From Candidatus Francisella endociliophora (GTDB lineage Bacteria > Pseudomonadota > Gammaproteobacteria > Francisellales > Francisellaceae): a stretch of DNA of 64,000 nt. The stretch is taken from assembly GCF_000764555.1 (NCBI RefSeq), contig NZ_CP009574.1, positions 372,001 through 436,000 on the forward strand. The letters run 5' to 3'. Within the stretch, counting starts at the first letter, position 1; the number at the start of each line of letters is the position of its first letter. The position numbers were made by a program, and so were the translations under genes. Positions 46,139-55,244 of this stretch are shown here, piece after piece. A model generated the notes under the pieces. It saw only the letters and a program-made list of their open reading frames with translations, ran no database searches and had not been told where the DNA came from.

Positions 46139-47206
46139 TTAAGCACTAAACCCAAAACCTTTGGTATTTTTCAAAATAATATTAGGCTCTTCAAAGCCTA
46201 TATAATCACTATATATACTTTTATCAACCCAATCTAGAGGATCAAGGTCAGCAACACTTATACCTTCTGACAATGCAAAGCTAGCTGTCGCTAATATCCC
46301 AACAGGGGATTCCATCATACAACCTACCATACATGGGATATTTGCCTCATTCGCTATTTTTTTAATTTTTTGTGCTTCTAATATTCCACCAGTTTTTGCT
46401 AGTTTAATATTTATCATATTACAAGCTTTTTCATCTATTACTCGTTGTGCATCTTTAGCATCAAAAACTGACTCATCGGCAACCACAGGTATATTACTAA
46501 ATTGAGTAATCTCTCTCATACTAGCAATATCAGAATATTTTACAGGCTGTTCAATAATCTCAACATTTATATCGTATTTATTAAGCTCTTCGATAAATTG
46601 TCTAGTTTGTAAAATACTCCAACCCTGATTAGCATCAAACCTAAACTTAATATCACGCGAAAATTCACTATCAATAGCTTTTAGAAGTTCTATATCTCTT
46701 TTAAAATCCGCACCAGTTTTAACTTTGATAGCATTAAAACCAGCTTCAACACCATTCTGAATATTTTGGATAGTTTCTGCAACACTACCACAACTTATAG
46801 ACACATCGGTTTCTATAGTATTTTTCTTAGCACCAAGTAACTGTGCTACAGATATATTTTTTTGTTTTGCTAGTAAGCCATGAAAAGCAAGATCTACGGC
46901 CATCTTAGCAGCACTATTAAACATTACTCGCTTAAAAGCATGCTCTATAGTTTCTTTATAATCCTCTAATTTTGAGCCTTTTATTACAGGTGCAAAAACC
47001 TCATTAATTATATAAGTCATCCCTTGTAGTGTATCACCTGTTATAGCAGTCGTTGCAGGAGCTACTCCATAACCTTTTTGACCATTATCTAAAGTTAGCT
47101 CAACAACTAGAGAATCTATATGATTAGTACTTCTAACAGCCGTTACAAAAGTTCTTTTAAGAGGTGTTTTAATGATTGATGTTCTTATATCTATTATTTT
47201 ATTCAT
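46139..47206 (-). CDS. Dipeptide epimerase, enolase superfamily
   Basis: A 355-residue member of the muconate-lactonizing subgroup, most like L-Ala-D/L-Glu epimerase used in recycling of murein peptides. Visible: catalytic KVKTG (second lysine of a KxK motif), metal ligands in FDANQGW, EQPV and ADES, and the second base in NIKLAKTGG. Its ATG overlaps the stop of the DUF819 gene as ATGA, so the transporter-like protein and the epimerase are translated together. This links the unit to peptide uptake or recycling. Confidence 0.87.
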   Translation of the reverse strand: MNKIIDIRTSIIKTPLKRTFVTAVRSTNHIDSLVVELTLDNGQKGYGVAPATTAITGDTLQGMTYIINEVFAPVIKGSKLEDYKETIEHAFKRVMFNSAAKMAVDLAFHGLLAKQKNISVAQLLGAKKNTIETDVSISCGSVAETIQNIQNGVEAGFNAIKVKTGADFKRDIELLKAIDSEFSRDIKFRFDANQGWSILQTRQFIEELNKYDINVEIIEQPVKYSDIASMREITQFSNIPVVADESVFDAKDAQRVIDEKACNMINIKLAKTGGILEAQKIKKIANEANIPCMVGCMMESPVGILATASFALSEGISVADLDPLDWVDKSIYSDYIGFEEPNIILKNTKGFGFSA

Positions 47207-48369
47207 ATTGCAAATCCAGAAAGTATTTTAGCTACAATTAAACCACCTTGAGTTCCTATAAGAAAACCTAACAATGACATAACTACCGCAATGGAAACTA
47301 AACTTCTACAATATGCACTAGCAAGAATTGGAGCTCCAGCAATACCACCAATATTTGCTAAAGAAGCAATCGAACACATAGCCAAATTTAACTTAAATAC
47401 TTTAGCAATAATAACCATAATTATTGCATGTATAGTTAAAACCATAAGTCCACAAACTATATATATTGGAGCTTCTGAGAAACCTTCAAAAGTTGAGCCA
47501 GACGCAATAAGAGCAACAAGAAAATATAAAAATATACTTGCTATAATACTATCACTTCTGATTCTAGCAAGAGGTGTCATAGCACCAACAAATCCAAATA
47601 ACGTAACTAAAAGAATAGTCCAAGTTTTAGCTGATATTAACTGTGTAGCAGGAAGATATGAGGATAATATATTTGCTATGTCTGTAGCTGTAAATGCAAC
47701 AGCCACTAGCACAAAAATTCCTACAAAATTTATATCCCCTTTAATATTATAAGGATCTTCTATATTTACTTTTTTGATATGCTCTTCTATACAGCCAGCT
47801 TTTGTCCATTTATCAAAGATATTAGCTCTAGAAATTAGAACAAATAAAAATGCAAACCAAATAGTATAACTAATTGAATCTGTAAGAAGTATGTAACCCA
47901 TTTGATTATCCGGAGTACCTAAAGCTTGCTTGACTGCAACCATATTACCTGTACCACCCATCCAGCTTGCTGATAATGCTGAGAATCCTTTCCAAGCATC
48001 TGGCGATATATGCTTTCCAACTGTTAAATACATGATTGTAAACGCTATAATAATGCTTAGGCTTGCACCAAAGAATGCTATTAGTAATTTTCTCCCAAGC
48101 TTTATTACCATTCTAATATCACAACGAATTAACATCAAAAATAGCATTATAGGAAGTATCAGATCTTCTAGCTGTGATTTAGTTTGCTTAATCTGCATTG
48201 AGCTAGCATCCCAAAAACCAAGCATAGATAAAACTACTATTGTGAAATAAATAATTACAATAGCAGGAAAATATTCAAAGATTTTAGACTTTGATCTACT
48301 AGAAATAAGTACAATAAGGCTACATATCATTAACAATGATGATATGTAAGAAAGTGAAGTTGTTATCAT
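47203..48369 (-). CDS. DUF819-family membrane protein
   Basis: A 388-residue integral membrane protein with about 11 hydrophobic segments and the DUF819 features SASWMGGTGNMVAVKQAL around residue 135 and SLANIGGIAGAPILASAY near residue 345, inverted-repeat GG motifs like those of secondary transporters. The function is not established, but coupling to a dipeptide epimerase gene suggests import of a peptide or amino acid derivative. There is no clear ribosome binding site before the ATG. Confidence 0.85.
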   Translation of the reverse strand: MITTSLSYISSLLMICSLIVLISSRSKSKIFEYFPAIVIIYFTIVVLSMLGFWDASSMQIKQTKSQLEDLILPIMLFLMLIRCDIRMVIKLGRKLLIAFFGASLSIIIAFTIMYLTVGKHISPDAWKGFSALSASWMGGTGNMVAVKQALGTPDNQMGYILLTDSISYTIWFAFLFVLISRANIFDKWTKAGCIEEHIKKVNIEDPYNIKGDINFVGIFVLVAVAFTATDIANILSSYLPATQLISAKTWTILLVTLFGFVGAMTPLARIRSDSIIASIFLYFLVALIASGSTFEGFSEAPIYIVCGLMVLTIHAIIMVIIAKVFKLNLAMCSIASLANIGGIAGAPILASAYCRSLVSIAVVMSLLGFLIGTQGGLIVAKILSGFAI

Positions 48370-48415
48370 TTTTTTTAAAAAAAGAGATTATTGATTACTA
48401 GATTATATAACAGAT

Positions 48416-48886
48416 TTAGTCTTTTAAGAAATTCTCAATATCAGGAATTAAATCTTCTGGAATAACTCTAGGAGCATATCTCTGTACAGTTTGACCATCT
48501 TTTGAAATTAAGAATTTTGTAAAATTCCATTTAATTCTTTCTGTACCTAATACACCTTTAGCTTTCTCTTTTAGATACTCAAATATTGGTTCAGCATTTT
48601 TTCCATTAACTTTTGTCTTTTTCATAATGGGAAATGTAATACCAAAATTTGTTTGGCAGAATTCTTTAATCTCTCCATCTTCACCCGGCTCTTGGCCTCC
48701 AAAGGAATTACAAGGAAATGCTACAACCTCCAAATCAGGGTATAACTTATGAAGATGTTGAAGCCCGTTATACTGTTTAGTAAAACCACATTTACTTGCA
48801 ACATTTACAATAAGCAAAACCTTATTTTTTGGTAAATAAAATTCCGTACCATCATTTGCTGTAAGCTTAAAATCATAAATAGACAT
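48416..48886 (-). CDS. Glutathione peroxidase (cysteine type)
   Basis: Reduces peroxides with thiols in the cytoplasm. The 156-residue protein shows VNVASKCGFTKQYNGLQ with the peroxidatic Cys33 (not selenocysteine), AFPCNSFGGQEPG with the conserved glutamine and a second cysteine, and IKWNFTKFLI with the tryptophan and asparagine of the catalytic tetrad. No signal peptide. AGGAG precedes the ATG. It may form a unit with the upstream small exported protein. Confidence 0.93.
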   Translation of the reverse strand: MSIYDFKLTANDGTEFYLPKNKVLLIVNVASKCGFTKQYNGLQHLHKLYPDLEVVAFPCNSFGGQEPGEDGEIKEFCQTNFGITFPIMKKTKVNGKNAEPIFEYLKEKAKGVLGTERIKWNFTKFLISKDGQTVQRYAPRVIPEDLIPDIENFLKD

Positions 48887-48907
48887 TATTTCTTCTCCTA
48901 TACTTTA

Positions 48908-49249
48908 TTAAAAACTTTGATCTGCAGTTTGAGTATCTTTGTTTAAGATATCAAAAATCTCTTTTACTAACTTAGGAGACACATCATACTGTATTGCAAA
49001 TGATGTACGCGTATTTGCTAATGATTTATCTTCAAATGGATCATAATGCTCTAGATTTTGCTTTTTCTCAAGCTTTAACATTTTTTTGCGCCAACCTTTA
49101 CGCTCAGCCATTAACTGAACAATCTGTTGATCTGCATTCATTATTTTTGCTTTGTAACCTTCTACAGATGGTTTTGCAGAATTTGTTGCCATTGCAAATA
49201 CTGAACTACAAAAAACAAAGCCAAGAGCTAAGATTATATATTTTTTCAT
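48908..49249 (-). CDS. Exported chorismate-mutase-like protein, degenerate active site
   Basis: A 113-residue exported protein: signal peptide cleaved after VFA (about residue 19). The mature chain is all helical and follows the AroQ chorismate mutase pattern (ADQQIVQLMAERKGWRKKML, then YDPFEDKSLANTR and VSPKLVKEIFDIL). Compared with its neighbour at 49346, the first arginine is lysine (YKAKI) and the ERxxRL segment has become EDKSLAN, so key chorismate-binding residues appear lost. Probably no longer a mutase, or one of altered substrate. Confidence 0.7.
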   Translation of the reverse strand: MKKYIILALGFVFCSSVFAMATNSAKPSVEGYKAKIMNADQQIVQLMAERKGWRKKMLKLEKKQNLEHYDPFEDKSLANTRTSFAIQYDVSPKLVKEIFDILNKDTQTADQSF

Positions 49250-49345
49250 AAGTACTATATAATTTATCTAAGATTTTAATACTATAATGTTTTAGAGACT
49301 TATTTAAAAGATAATTCTGCAAATTTAAGGCAAACTAGAACTATT

Positions 49346-49669
49346 TTATGGTGTCATTACTGCTTTAAAAACATCATCAATCTTCTCTTGAGATACATTA
49401 TATTTACCAGCTAAAATTTCATGTTGTTTCTGTAATCTCACATTTCGCTCTGGAGATATCACAGGTAGGTTATGTTCACTCTTGTAATCTGTTAGTTTTT
49501 TTACGACTTCGTCTCTTTTTTCAACTAGCTTTATTATCTGTTCATCAATTTTATCTATTTGCTTTCTTAAATGTTGAATAGGCTGATTTACAGCTCCACT
49601 TGTATCTGCAAATAGTAACCCAGTCGCTAAAATATAGAAAATACTTGCTATAGTAATCTTTCTTTTCAT
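49346..49669 (-). CDS. Periplasmic chorismate mutase (AroQ type)
   Basis: A 107-residue exported AroQ-type chorismate mutase: signal peptide cleaved after LFA (about residue 22), then HLRKQIDKIDEQIIKLVEKRDEV, the lysine in DYKSEHNLP and PERNVRLQ, which line up with the active-site Arg/Arg/Lys/Glu residues of E. coli chorismate mutase, and a final VSQEKIDDVFKAV helix. Exported mutases of this kind are known in pathogens and are not needed for aromatic synthesis. The start is placed at ATG 49669; a GTG precedes it directly. Confidence 0.8.
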   Translation of the reverse strand: MKRKITIASIFYILATGLLFADTSGAVNQPIQHLRKQIDKIDEQIIKLVEKRDEVVKKLTDYKSEHNLPVISPERNVRLQKQHEILAGKYNVSQEKIDDVFKAVMTP

Positions 49670-49768
49670 CACAATAAAAACATAATAACTCCATTAATCC
49701 TTTAATATAAACTTTTAAAAAAATTTTTTAAACCCCATAATAAGATAAAACACAAATAAATATATCTT

Positions 49769-50389
49769 ATGATATTTAGAAAAAAGCAAACTGAACAACC
49801 TGATGTAATAAAAGAAATTCAAAATGATTTTGAATTTCTAAAACCTAAAGTATGGAAACTTTTTAATTGGATGATATTTTGTTCATTTATTTTAGTTTTA
49901 AGTTCCTATCTTAACGCTAGAATTTTTCTTCTAGCATTAAGCTTTGCTTGTCTAATTTGTTTATCAATCAAGCTCTACCTTCTAAATAAACTCCCTCCGA
50001 CTAACTTTAGAATATACATTATTGTTTTTCTAATTATATTTGTAATATGTGAGTATAATCATTTGCAAATTGTCTATTTTAGATCTTTTAAAATTAGTAA
50101 CATTGATTTTCATCAACTAATCTCTGACCCAGGAATATTTGTAGGTGCATTATGTAACATTGTCTTTACAACAAAGCTACAAGTTGCCCCTCATCTCTTT
50201 TTTAGAGAAGAGTTTATACAATGGTTTGCTAACTATATGAATATGACTCAGCCTAAAGCTTTAAAATATTTAGATGGGATATTTTTTGTAATTTTTGGAT
50301 TTATTATTCCTGTAATTATAAACTTCATATATGCAATGCTTGCTGGAGTAATAGCTGTTAGAATCAAGCAACTATTTAATAAATCATAA
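49769..50389 (+). CDS. Integral membrane protein of unknown function
   Basis: A 206-residue protein with five or so hydrophobic segments (around 35-50, 52-70, 80-97, 125-135 and 172-195) and a charged N-terminus (FRKKQTEQPDVIKEI). No motif or family is recognised. It is convergent with add, overlapping its stop by 6 bp, and lies divergent from the exported chorismate mutase. No ribosome binding site of note. Confidence 0.7.
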   Translation: MIFRKKQTEQPDVIKEIQNDFEFLKPKVWKLFNWMIFCSFILVLSSYLNARIFLLALSFACLICLSIKLYLLNKLPPTNFRIYIIVFLIIFVICEYNHLQIVYFRSFKISNIDFHQLISDPGIFVGALCNIVFTTKLQVAPHLFFREEFIQWFANYMNMTQPKALKYLDGIFFVIFGFIIPVIINFIYAMLAGVIAVRIKQLFNKS

Positions 50390-51427
50390 TATCTCAGATT
50401 CAGCAAAAGCCTTTACTTTTGTAACTATTTTTTCTTTTTTATCACCTTTGATAAACGCTGCCTTTGCAGCATTTAAATTCATAATAACCATGCTAGAGAA
50501 AGATAAATTATTTTTTAGATGTGCACTATAATACTCATCAGTTATAGATATATTGTTAAGCATTAATCTATCATCAGTGTTTAAAGCAACGTTTATATTA
50601 TCTCCAAACATTCTTTGATATGGATGATTCTCAAAACTATCAACTATCCCTAGTGCTAGATTGCTACTAACATTAGATTCTATATGTACATTTTTATCTA
50701 TAAGTAGTCCAACAACTTCTCGTAAAAGATCATTATCTACAGTTTTATACAAATTACAGGCATGACCAATTCTTTTTGCTCCAGTTAATATACTATCTTT
50801 TATATTTTGGATATTTGAGAACTCTCCACTATGAATTGTAAAGTCAATATTGTTTTCTTGCAGAAAACTTATAGTTTTTGGATGTGCTGTAGATACACTA
50901 CCATTTAAATCCATACCCGCAAAATCATAACCAACAATTTCATTATGCTTTAAGCATAATTTTGCAAGTTCTAGATTAGTATCATCGGTGAAATGATACA
51001 TTCCACAAACTAATATACCTGTTTCAATATCATACTTCTGCTTTGCCCTACTAAAACCTTTGGCAATACTCTCTATTATTTGATCATATGATAACCCCTT
51101 TTCTCTATGAAAAAATGGACAAAATCTTGCTTCAACATATATTACATTTTCTAATGCATGATCTTCTGCAAATTCAAAGGCAACTCTTTCAATAGCTTCT
51201 ACAGTTTGCATTACAGAACATGCGACATTAAATGAATCAAAACATTTATCAAAATCTTTTGATGAAAATTCCTCTGAAAACCATTCTAAAAGTTTTTGCG
51301 AATTTTTCTCAGGAAGGCTTATATTATAATTATCTGCAAGTTCAATAATAGTTTGAGATCTTAGCCCTCCATCTAGATGATCATGCAATACTACTTTAGG
51401 AATTGATAAAATATCTTTTTTTAGCAT
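50384..51427 (-). CDS. add: Adenosine deaminase
   Basis: Deaminates adenosine to inosine in purine salvage. The 347-residue protein has the metal site HDHLDGGLR (two histidines, residues 15 and 17), the substrate-binding HSGE near residue 200, KRIGHACNL with the catalytic histidine, and NTDDRLML near residue 290 with the metal aspartate. GGGGA precedes the ATG. The adjacent amidohydrolase gene upstream is on the same strand, 16 bp away, so both probably serve nucleoside or adenine-derivative use. Confidence 0.93.
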   Translation of the reverse strand: MLKKDILSIPKVVLHDHLDGGLRSQTIIELADNYNISLPEKNSQKLLEWFSEEFSSKDFDKCFDSFNVACSVMQTVEAIERVAFEFAEDHALENVIYVEARFCPFFHREKGLSYDQIIESIAKGFSRAKQKYDIETGILVCGMYHFTDDTNLELAKLCLKHNEIVGYDFAGMDLNGSVSTAHPKTISFLQENNIDFTIHSGEFSNIQNIKDSILTGAKRIGHACNLYKTVDNDLLREVVGLLIDKNVHIESNVSSNLALGIVDSFENHPYQRMFGDNINVALNTDDRLMLNNISITDEYYSAHLKNNLSFSSMVIMNLNAAKAAFIKGDKKEKIVTKVKAFAESEIL

Positions 51428-51443
51428 AGATTTTCCCCACTGT

Positions 51444-52841
51444 TTATAATTTAGAATCCATTTCTGTTACTACACTATCTACTTTTTTAGCATAGCTCTT
51501 TACTATTTCTCTATCTTTTTGTTCGTTATAGGTAAGTAATTTTTTATTTTTCATAAGAACTTTACCATTAACTATAGTTGTATCAACATTAGAAGGAGAT
51601 GCTGAATAGACTAAAACCGAATATGGATTATATATAGGATTCATATTGGTTGATTTTGTTTCAACTATTACAATATCTGCCAACTTATCTTTTTCTATAG
51701 AGCCTAATTTATCATCCATATGAATTGCTTTAGCGCCTCCTATTGTTGCCATATCAACAACTGTCTCAGCAGGCATAACCGTCCTATCACTATGTTTTAA
51801 CTTTTGCATAGTTGCCACATAACTCATTTGGTTTATTATATCTAGAGTATTACTACTCATAGGACCATCTGTACCTAAGCCAATATCGACACCTTGATTA
51901 TACATCTCTAAGGCTGGAGCAATACCTTTTGCTGATTTAATATTAGCTATGACATTGTGAGATACTCCTACGTTATTCTTTTTTAGAAGCTTAATATCAT
52001 TTTCATTTACAAAAATACAATGGGCAGCTATTAATCTGTCAGATAGCAAACCTATAGAATCAAGATATTCAACAGGAGTTTTATTATATTCTTTTTTATA
52101 TTTTTCTGATTCTGCTTTAGTTTCAGCTAGATGAATTATTATAGGTACATTATTTTGTTTCGATAGTTTTTCAATTTCCTTTAAATGCTTTGAATCATTA
52201 GTATAAGTTGCGTGAGGGGCATACGCAGGGGTAATTAGTTCATCATCTTTATATTTAGGAATTAGTTTTGAATTAGCGTAATCAATTCCGCCATACGGTT
52301 GTTTTGAATCAGGTGTTGGGTTCATCATAATTGTTTCACCCATTATGCCTCTCATCCCAATCTTCTTAACAGCTTTAGCTGCATAATCCTCAAAGTAGTA
52401 CATATCAACCATAGTTGTAACACCTCCTTTGACCATCTCTATAGCAGAATGCAAAGTGGCATCATATACTAGCTTAGGACTTACCAGTTTAGCCTCTAAT
52501 GGAAATAAATATCTTGTTAACCTATCAGCAACATCATCCCCAACACTTCTAAAAATTGACATTCCGGCATGAGTATGAGCATTAATCATCCCAGGCATTA
52601 CTATCCCATTTTGAGCATCGATAGTTTCCTTTGGAAGATATTTATTAGCTATTTTTTTATTTCCCACATCAATTATTTTATTACCCTTTATAACAACAAC
52701 GCCATTATCTATCACATCATGATTTTTATTCATTGTTAAAACTAAACCATTTTTTATAAGAAGTGATACTTTTTGTTTTTGGTTAGAAAAGCCAGAGAAA
52801 CAAATAAAAAATCCAATAGAAAACAATAATAATTTTTTCAT
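51444..52841 (-). CDS. Exported amidohydrolase, SAH/MTA-deaminase-like
   Basis: A 465-residue metal-dependent deaminase of the TrzA/ATZ family, closest in pattern to S-adenosylhomocysteine/methylthioadenosine deaminases: MINAHTHAGMS, AHCIFVN and GLGTDGPMSSN supply the metal ligands. Unlike the usual cytosolic forms it has a signal peptide (MKKLLLFSIGFFICFSGFSN). The start is set at ATG 52841 with GAGGA 5 bases upstream; this also removes an overlap with nadB. Location directly before add suggests periplasmic deamination of adenine nucleosides followed by cytoplasmic salvage. Confidence 0.83.
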   Translation of the reverse strand: MKKLLLFSIGFFICFSGFSNQKQKVSLLIKNGLVLTMNKNHDVIDNGVVVIKGNKIIDVGNKKIANKYLPKETIDAQNGIVMPGMINAHTHAGMSIFRSVGDDVADRLTRYLFPLEAKLVSPKLVYDATLHSAIEMVKGGVTTMVDMYYFEDYAAKAVKKIGMRGIMGETIMMNPTPDSKQPYGGIDYANSKLIPKYKDDELITPAYAPHATYTNDSKHLKEIEKLSKQNNVPIIIHLAETKAESEKYKKEYNKTPVEYLDSIGLLSDRLIAAHCIFVNENDIKLLKKNNVGVSHNVIANIKSAKGIAPALEMYNQGVDIGLGTDGPMSSNTLDIINQMSYVATMQKLKHSDRTVMPAETVVDMATIGGAKAIHMDDKLGSIEKDKLADIVIVETKSTNMNPIYNPYSVLVYSASPSNVDTTIVNGKVLMKNKKLLTYNEQKDREIVKSYAKKVDSVVTEMDSKL

Positions 52842-52875
52842 ATAATTCCTCAGGTTAAATATATTTTTTGACAAA

Positions 52876-54369
52876 TTAACTATTTCGCAAAAAATGACTA
52901 CCAATACTTTCTTTTCTCACAATTGCACTTTCAATGGTAAGCTTAGCTAAGCTTATAGTTTTTCTGTAATTCTCTAACTTATAGTCATAATTATCTAGGC
53001 TAGTATTTTTATCTAAAGAATCTTCCAATAAATTTATTTGTTGATATGCTTCCAAAAGATTTTGCTCTTGTCTAACTAGCCCTACTTTATCCCACATTAA
53101 CTGTCTTATTTTAGATATATGCTCAGAATAATTATTTTTTGATTCTAGTAATTTAAATTTCTGATTGTTATCAATAAGATCATTATCTAAATTTTGAAGG
53201 ATATGTTTACTAGCTTCTAAAGCATATACAATACATTCAAGTAAAGAGTTGCTCGCTAATCTATTAGCACCATGTAATCCTGTACAAGATACTTCTCCTA
53301 CAGCATATAGGTTTTCTATTTCTGTTTGAGAATTACCATCAACCTTTATCCCACCACAACTATAATGCGCCGCTGGTGATATAGGTATTCGAGCCACAGC
53401 TGGGTCTATACCATTTTCAAGTAGGTTTTGATAAATATATGGAAACTTCTCTTGCCACTGAGCTGTACTTAGATGAGTCGCATTTAGATATATTTCTCTA
53501 CCAGCTTGCATATTTATGTATATCTGTCTGGCAACGATATCTCTAGGTGCTAGATCTTGTTTTTCATGAATATTTTTCATGATGCGAATACCTTTCTTAG
53601 TCTCAAGTACAGCTCCACTTCCTCTAATAGCTTCAGAGATTAAAATAGGCTCTCCAGCTTTTCCAAAGAAACAAGTAGGATGAAATTGCGTAAACTCAAG
53701 ATTCTCTAGCTGACATCCTATGCTATTTGCCATAATCATTGCGCTACCAGTTCCAGCTGTTGCATTAGTTACATACTTATATAAACCTGATGCTCCACCT
53801 GATGCCAGTATTACTTTTTTAGTTATAAATTTAACAGCCTGATAATTTTTATCATAAGCATACAACCCTACACACTTATCTTTACCCTTTATAAGTTCTA
53901 CAACATTATGTTCTGGATATACTATTATATTTTTATGCTTATTAAGATTCTCATATAATCTTGAGATAACCTCCCTACCAGTATAGTCTTTAATATGTAA
54001 GATCCTTGCTAAGGAGTGTCCACCCTCTAAATGTAAGCTATACTCACCATCAGCTTTTTTATCAAATTCAACACCATGATTTTCAAGCCACTTTATTGAT
54101 GAAGATGAATTTTTGACTACCTGTGTCACGCTATCAAGATTTGCAAGATTCCCACTTGCTATAATAGTATCTGCAACATGAGATTCTATCGTATCGTCAC
54201 TAGATATTATTGCGGCGATTCCCCCTTGCGCATAAGAGCTAGCTGAGAAATTAACTTTCTGATCATATATAATTGCAACATCTACATTATTTTCAGCAAG
54301 TTCTATAGCAGCGACAACTCCTGCCAGCCCTCCACCAACTATAGCAACATCATGTTTTTTTGTAATCAT
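52876..54369 (-). CDS. nadB: L-aspartate oxidase
   Basis: FAD enzyme that oxidises aspartate to iminoaspartate, the first step of de novo NAD synthesis. The 497 residues show the dinucleotide motif VGGGLAGVVAAIEL (10-23), SSYAQGGIAA, HTxGR-like HIKDYTGREV, ILASGGASGLY and the covalent-site region EFTQFHPT, as well as SCGGIKVD and GLHGANRLASNSLLE near the end. It lies 2 bp after nadC. Confidence 0.95.
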   Translation of the reverse strand: MITKKHDVAIVGGGLAGVVAAIELAENNVDVAIIYDQKVNFSASSYAQGGIAAIISSDDTIESHVADTIIASGNLANLDSVTQVVKNSSSSIKWLENHGVEFDKKADGEYSLHLEGGHSLARILHIKDYTGREVISRLYENLNKHKNIIVYPEHNVVELIKGKDKCVGLYAYDKNYQAVKFITKKVILASGGASGLYKYVTNATAGTGSAMIMANSIGCQLENLEFTQFHPTCFFGKAGEPILISEAIRGSGAVLETKKGIRIMKNIHEKQDLAPRDIVARQIYINMQAGREIYLNATHLSTAQWQEKFPYIYQNLLENGIDPAVARIPISPAAHYSCGGIKVDGNSQTEIENLYAVGEVSCTGLHGANRLASNSLLECIVYALEASKHILQNLDNDLIDNNQKFKLLESKNNYSEHISKIRQLMWDKVGLVRQEQNLLEAYQQINLLEDSLDKNTSLDNYDYKLENYRKTISLAKLTIESAIVRKESIGSHFLRNS

Positions 54370-54371
54370 TT

Positions 54372-55235
54372 TTATAACTGAACCTGCATAGATAAATCTA
54401 TTGCTTTTATATGCTTTGTTATTGCTCCTGAGGATATAAAGTCAACACCTGTTTTAGCCATCTCAACTATTGAATCAGCATCAATATTTCCAGAGACCTC
54501 TAGAGCTATTTTACCTTTAGCTAAATTAACTGCTGTATATATATCTTTAAGAGGAAAATTATCAAGCATGACAATATTAGCTCCAGTATTTATAGCTTGA
54601 TCTAACTCATCTAAATTCGTAACTTCAACCTCTATTATTTTGCTACTATCTAGATCTTTAGCTTTTGTGACAGCTTGAGCAATACCTCCAGCAGATCGAA
54701 TATGGTTTTCTTTAATTAAATAACCATCAAACAACCCAATACGATGATTAAATCCACCACCACATTTGACTGCATATTTTTGAGCTAAGCGAAAGCTTGG
54801 TATAGTTTTACGCGTATCAAGCAGTTTAGTTTTATAATTAGCAATAAGTGTAACTAAATTATTTGTTGTTGTAGCAGTTCCAGATAACATCTGAATGAAA
54901 TTAAGCATTGCTCTTTCTGCAGTCAATATGCTTCTAGCATTACCTTTTAACTCAAAGATTTTCTCACCAGCTGCTACTTTATCAGCATCATTATAAAACC
55001 ATGTTATTTGAATATCTTTATCAACTTGATTTATAACTTCATTAGCAAATGCTTGACCACATAAAACCATATCTTCACGAGTAATGCAAAAAGCTATAGT
55101 ATTTATGTCTCTAGCTAATTGAGCTGTGATATCTCCACTAGCAACATCTTCAGCTAAAGATTCTTTTACTAGCCTTTGTATAATATCAAAAGGTACTTCT
55201 TTTATTTGATTAGTATTTAGCATTACTTCAGACAT
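54372..55235 (-). CDS. nadC: Nicotinate-nucleotide pyrophosphorylase (quinolinate phosphoribosyltransferase)
   Basis: Converts quinolinate and PRPP to nicotinate mononucleotide. The 287 residues show SLAEDVASGDITA near 25, LDTRKTIPSFRLAQKYAVKCGGG (RKT substrate-binding site) around 140, NHRIGLFDGYLIKENHI, EVEVTNLDEL and MLDNFP, with EVSGNI near the C-terminus. AGGA stands upstream of the ATG, 9 bp after nadA. Confidence 0.95.
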   Translation of the reverse strand: MSEVMLNTNQIKEVPFDIIQRLVKESLAEDVASGDITAQLARDINTIAFCITREDMVLCGQAFANEVINQVDKDIQITWFYNDADKVAAGEKIFELKGNARSILTAERAMLNFIQMLSGTATTTNNLVTLIANYKTKLLDTRKTIPSFRLAQKYAVKCGGGFNHRIGLFDGYLIKENHIRSAGGIAQAVTKAKDLDSSKIIEVEVTNLDELDQAINTGANIVMLDNFPLKDIYTAVNLAKGKIALEVSGNIDADSIVEMAKTGVDFISSGAITKHIKAIDLSMQVQL

Positions 55236-55244
55236 AAGTATTTC

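Noticed and set aside
47291-47752. Plus-strand 153-codon open frame opposite the DUF819 gene
   Set aside because: Hydrophobic only because it is the complement of a membrane protein; no start signal, and the minus-strand gene has family features.
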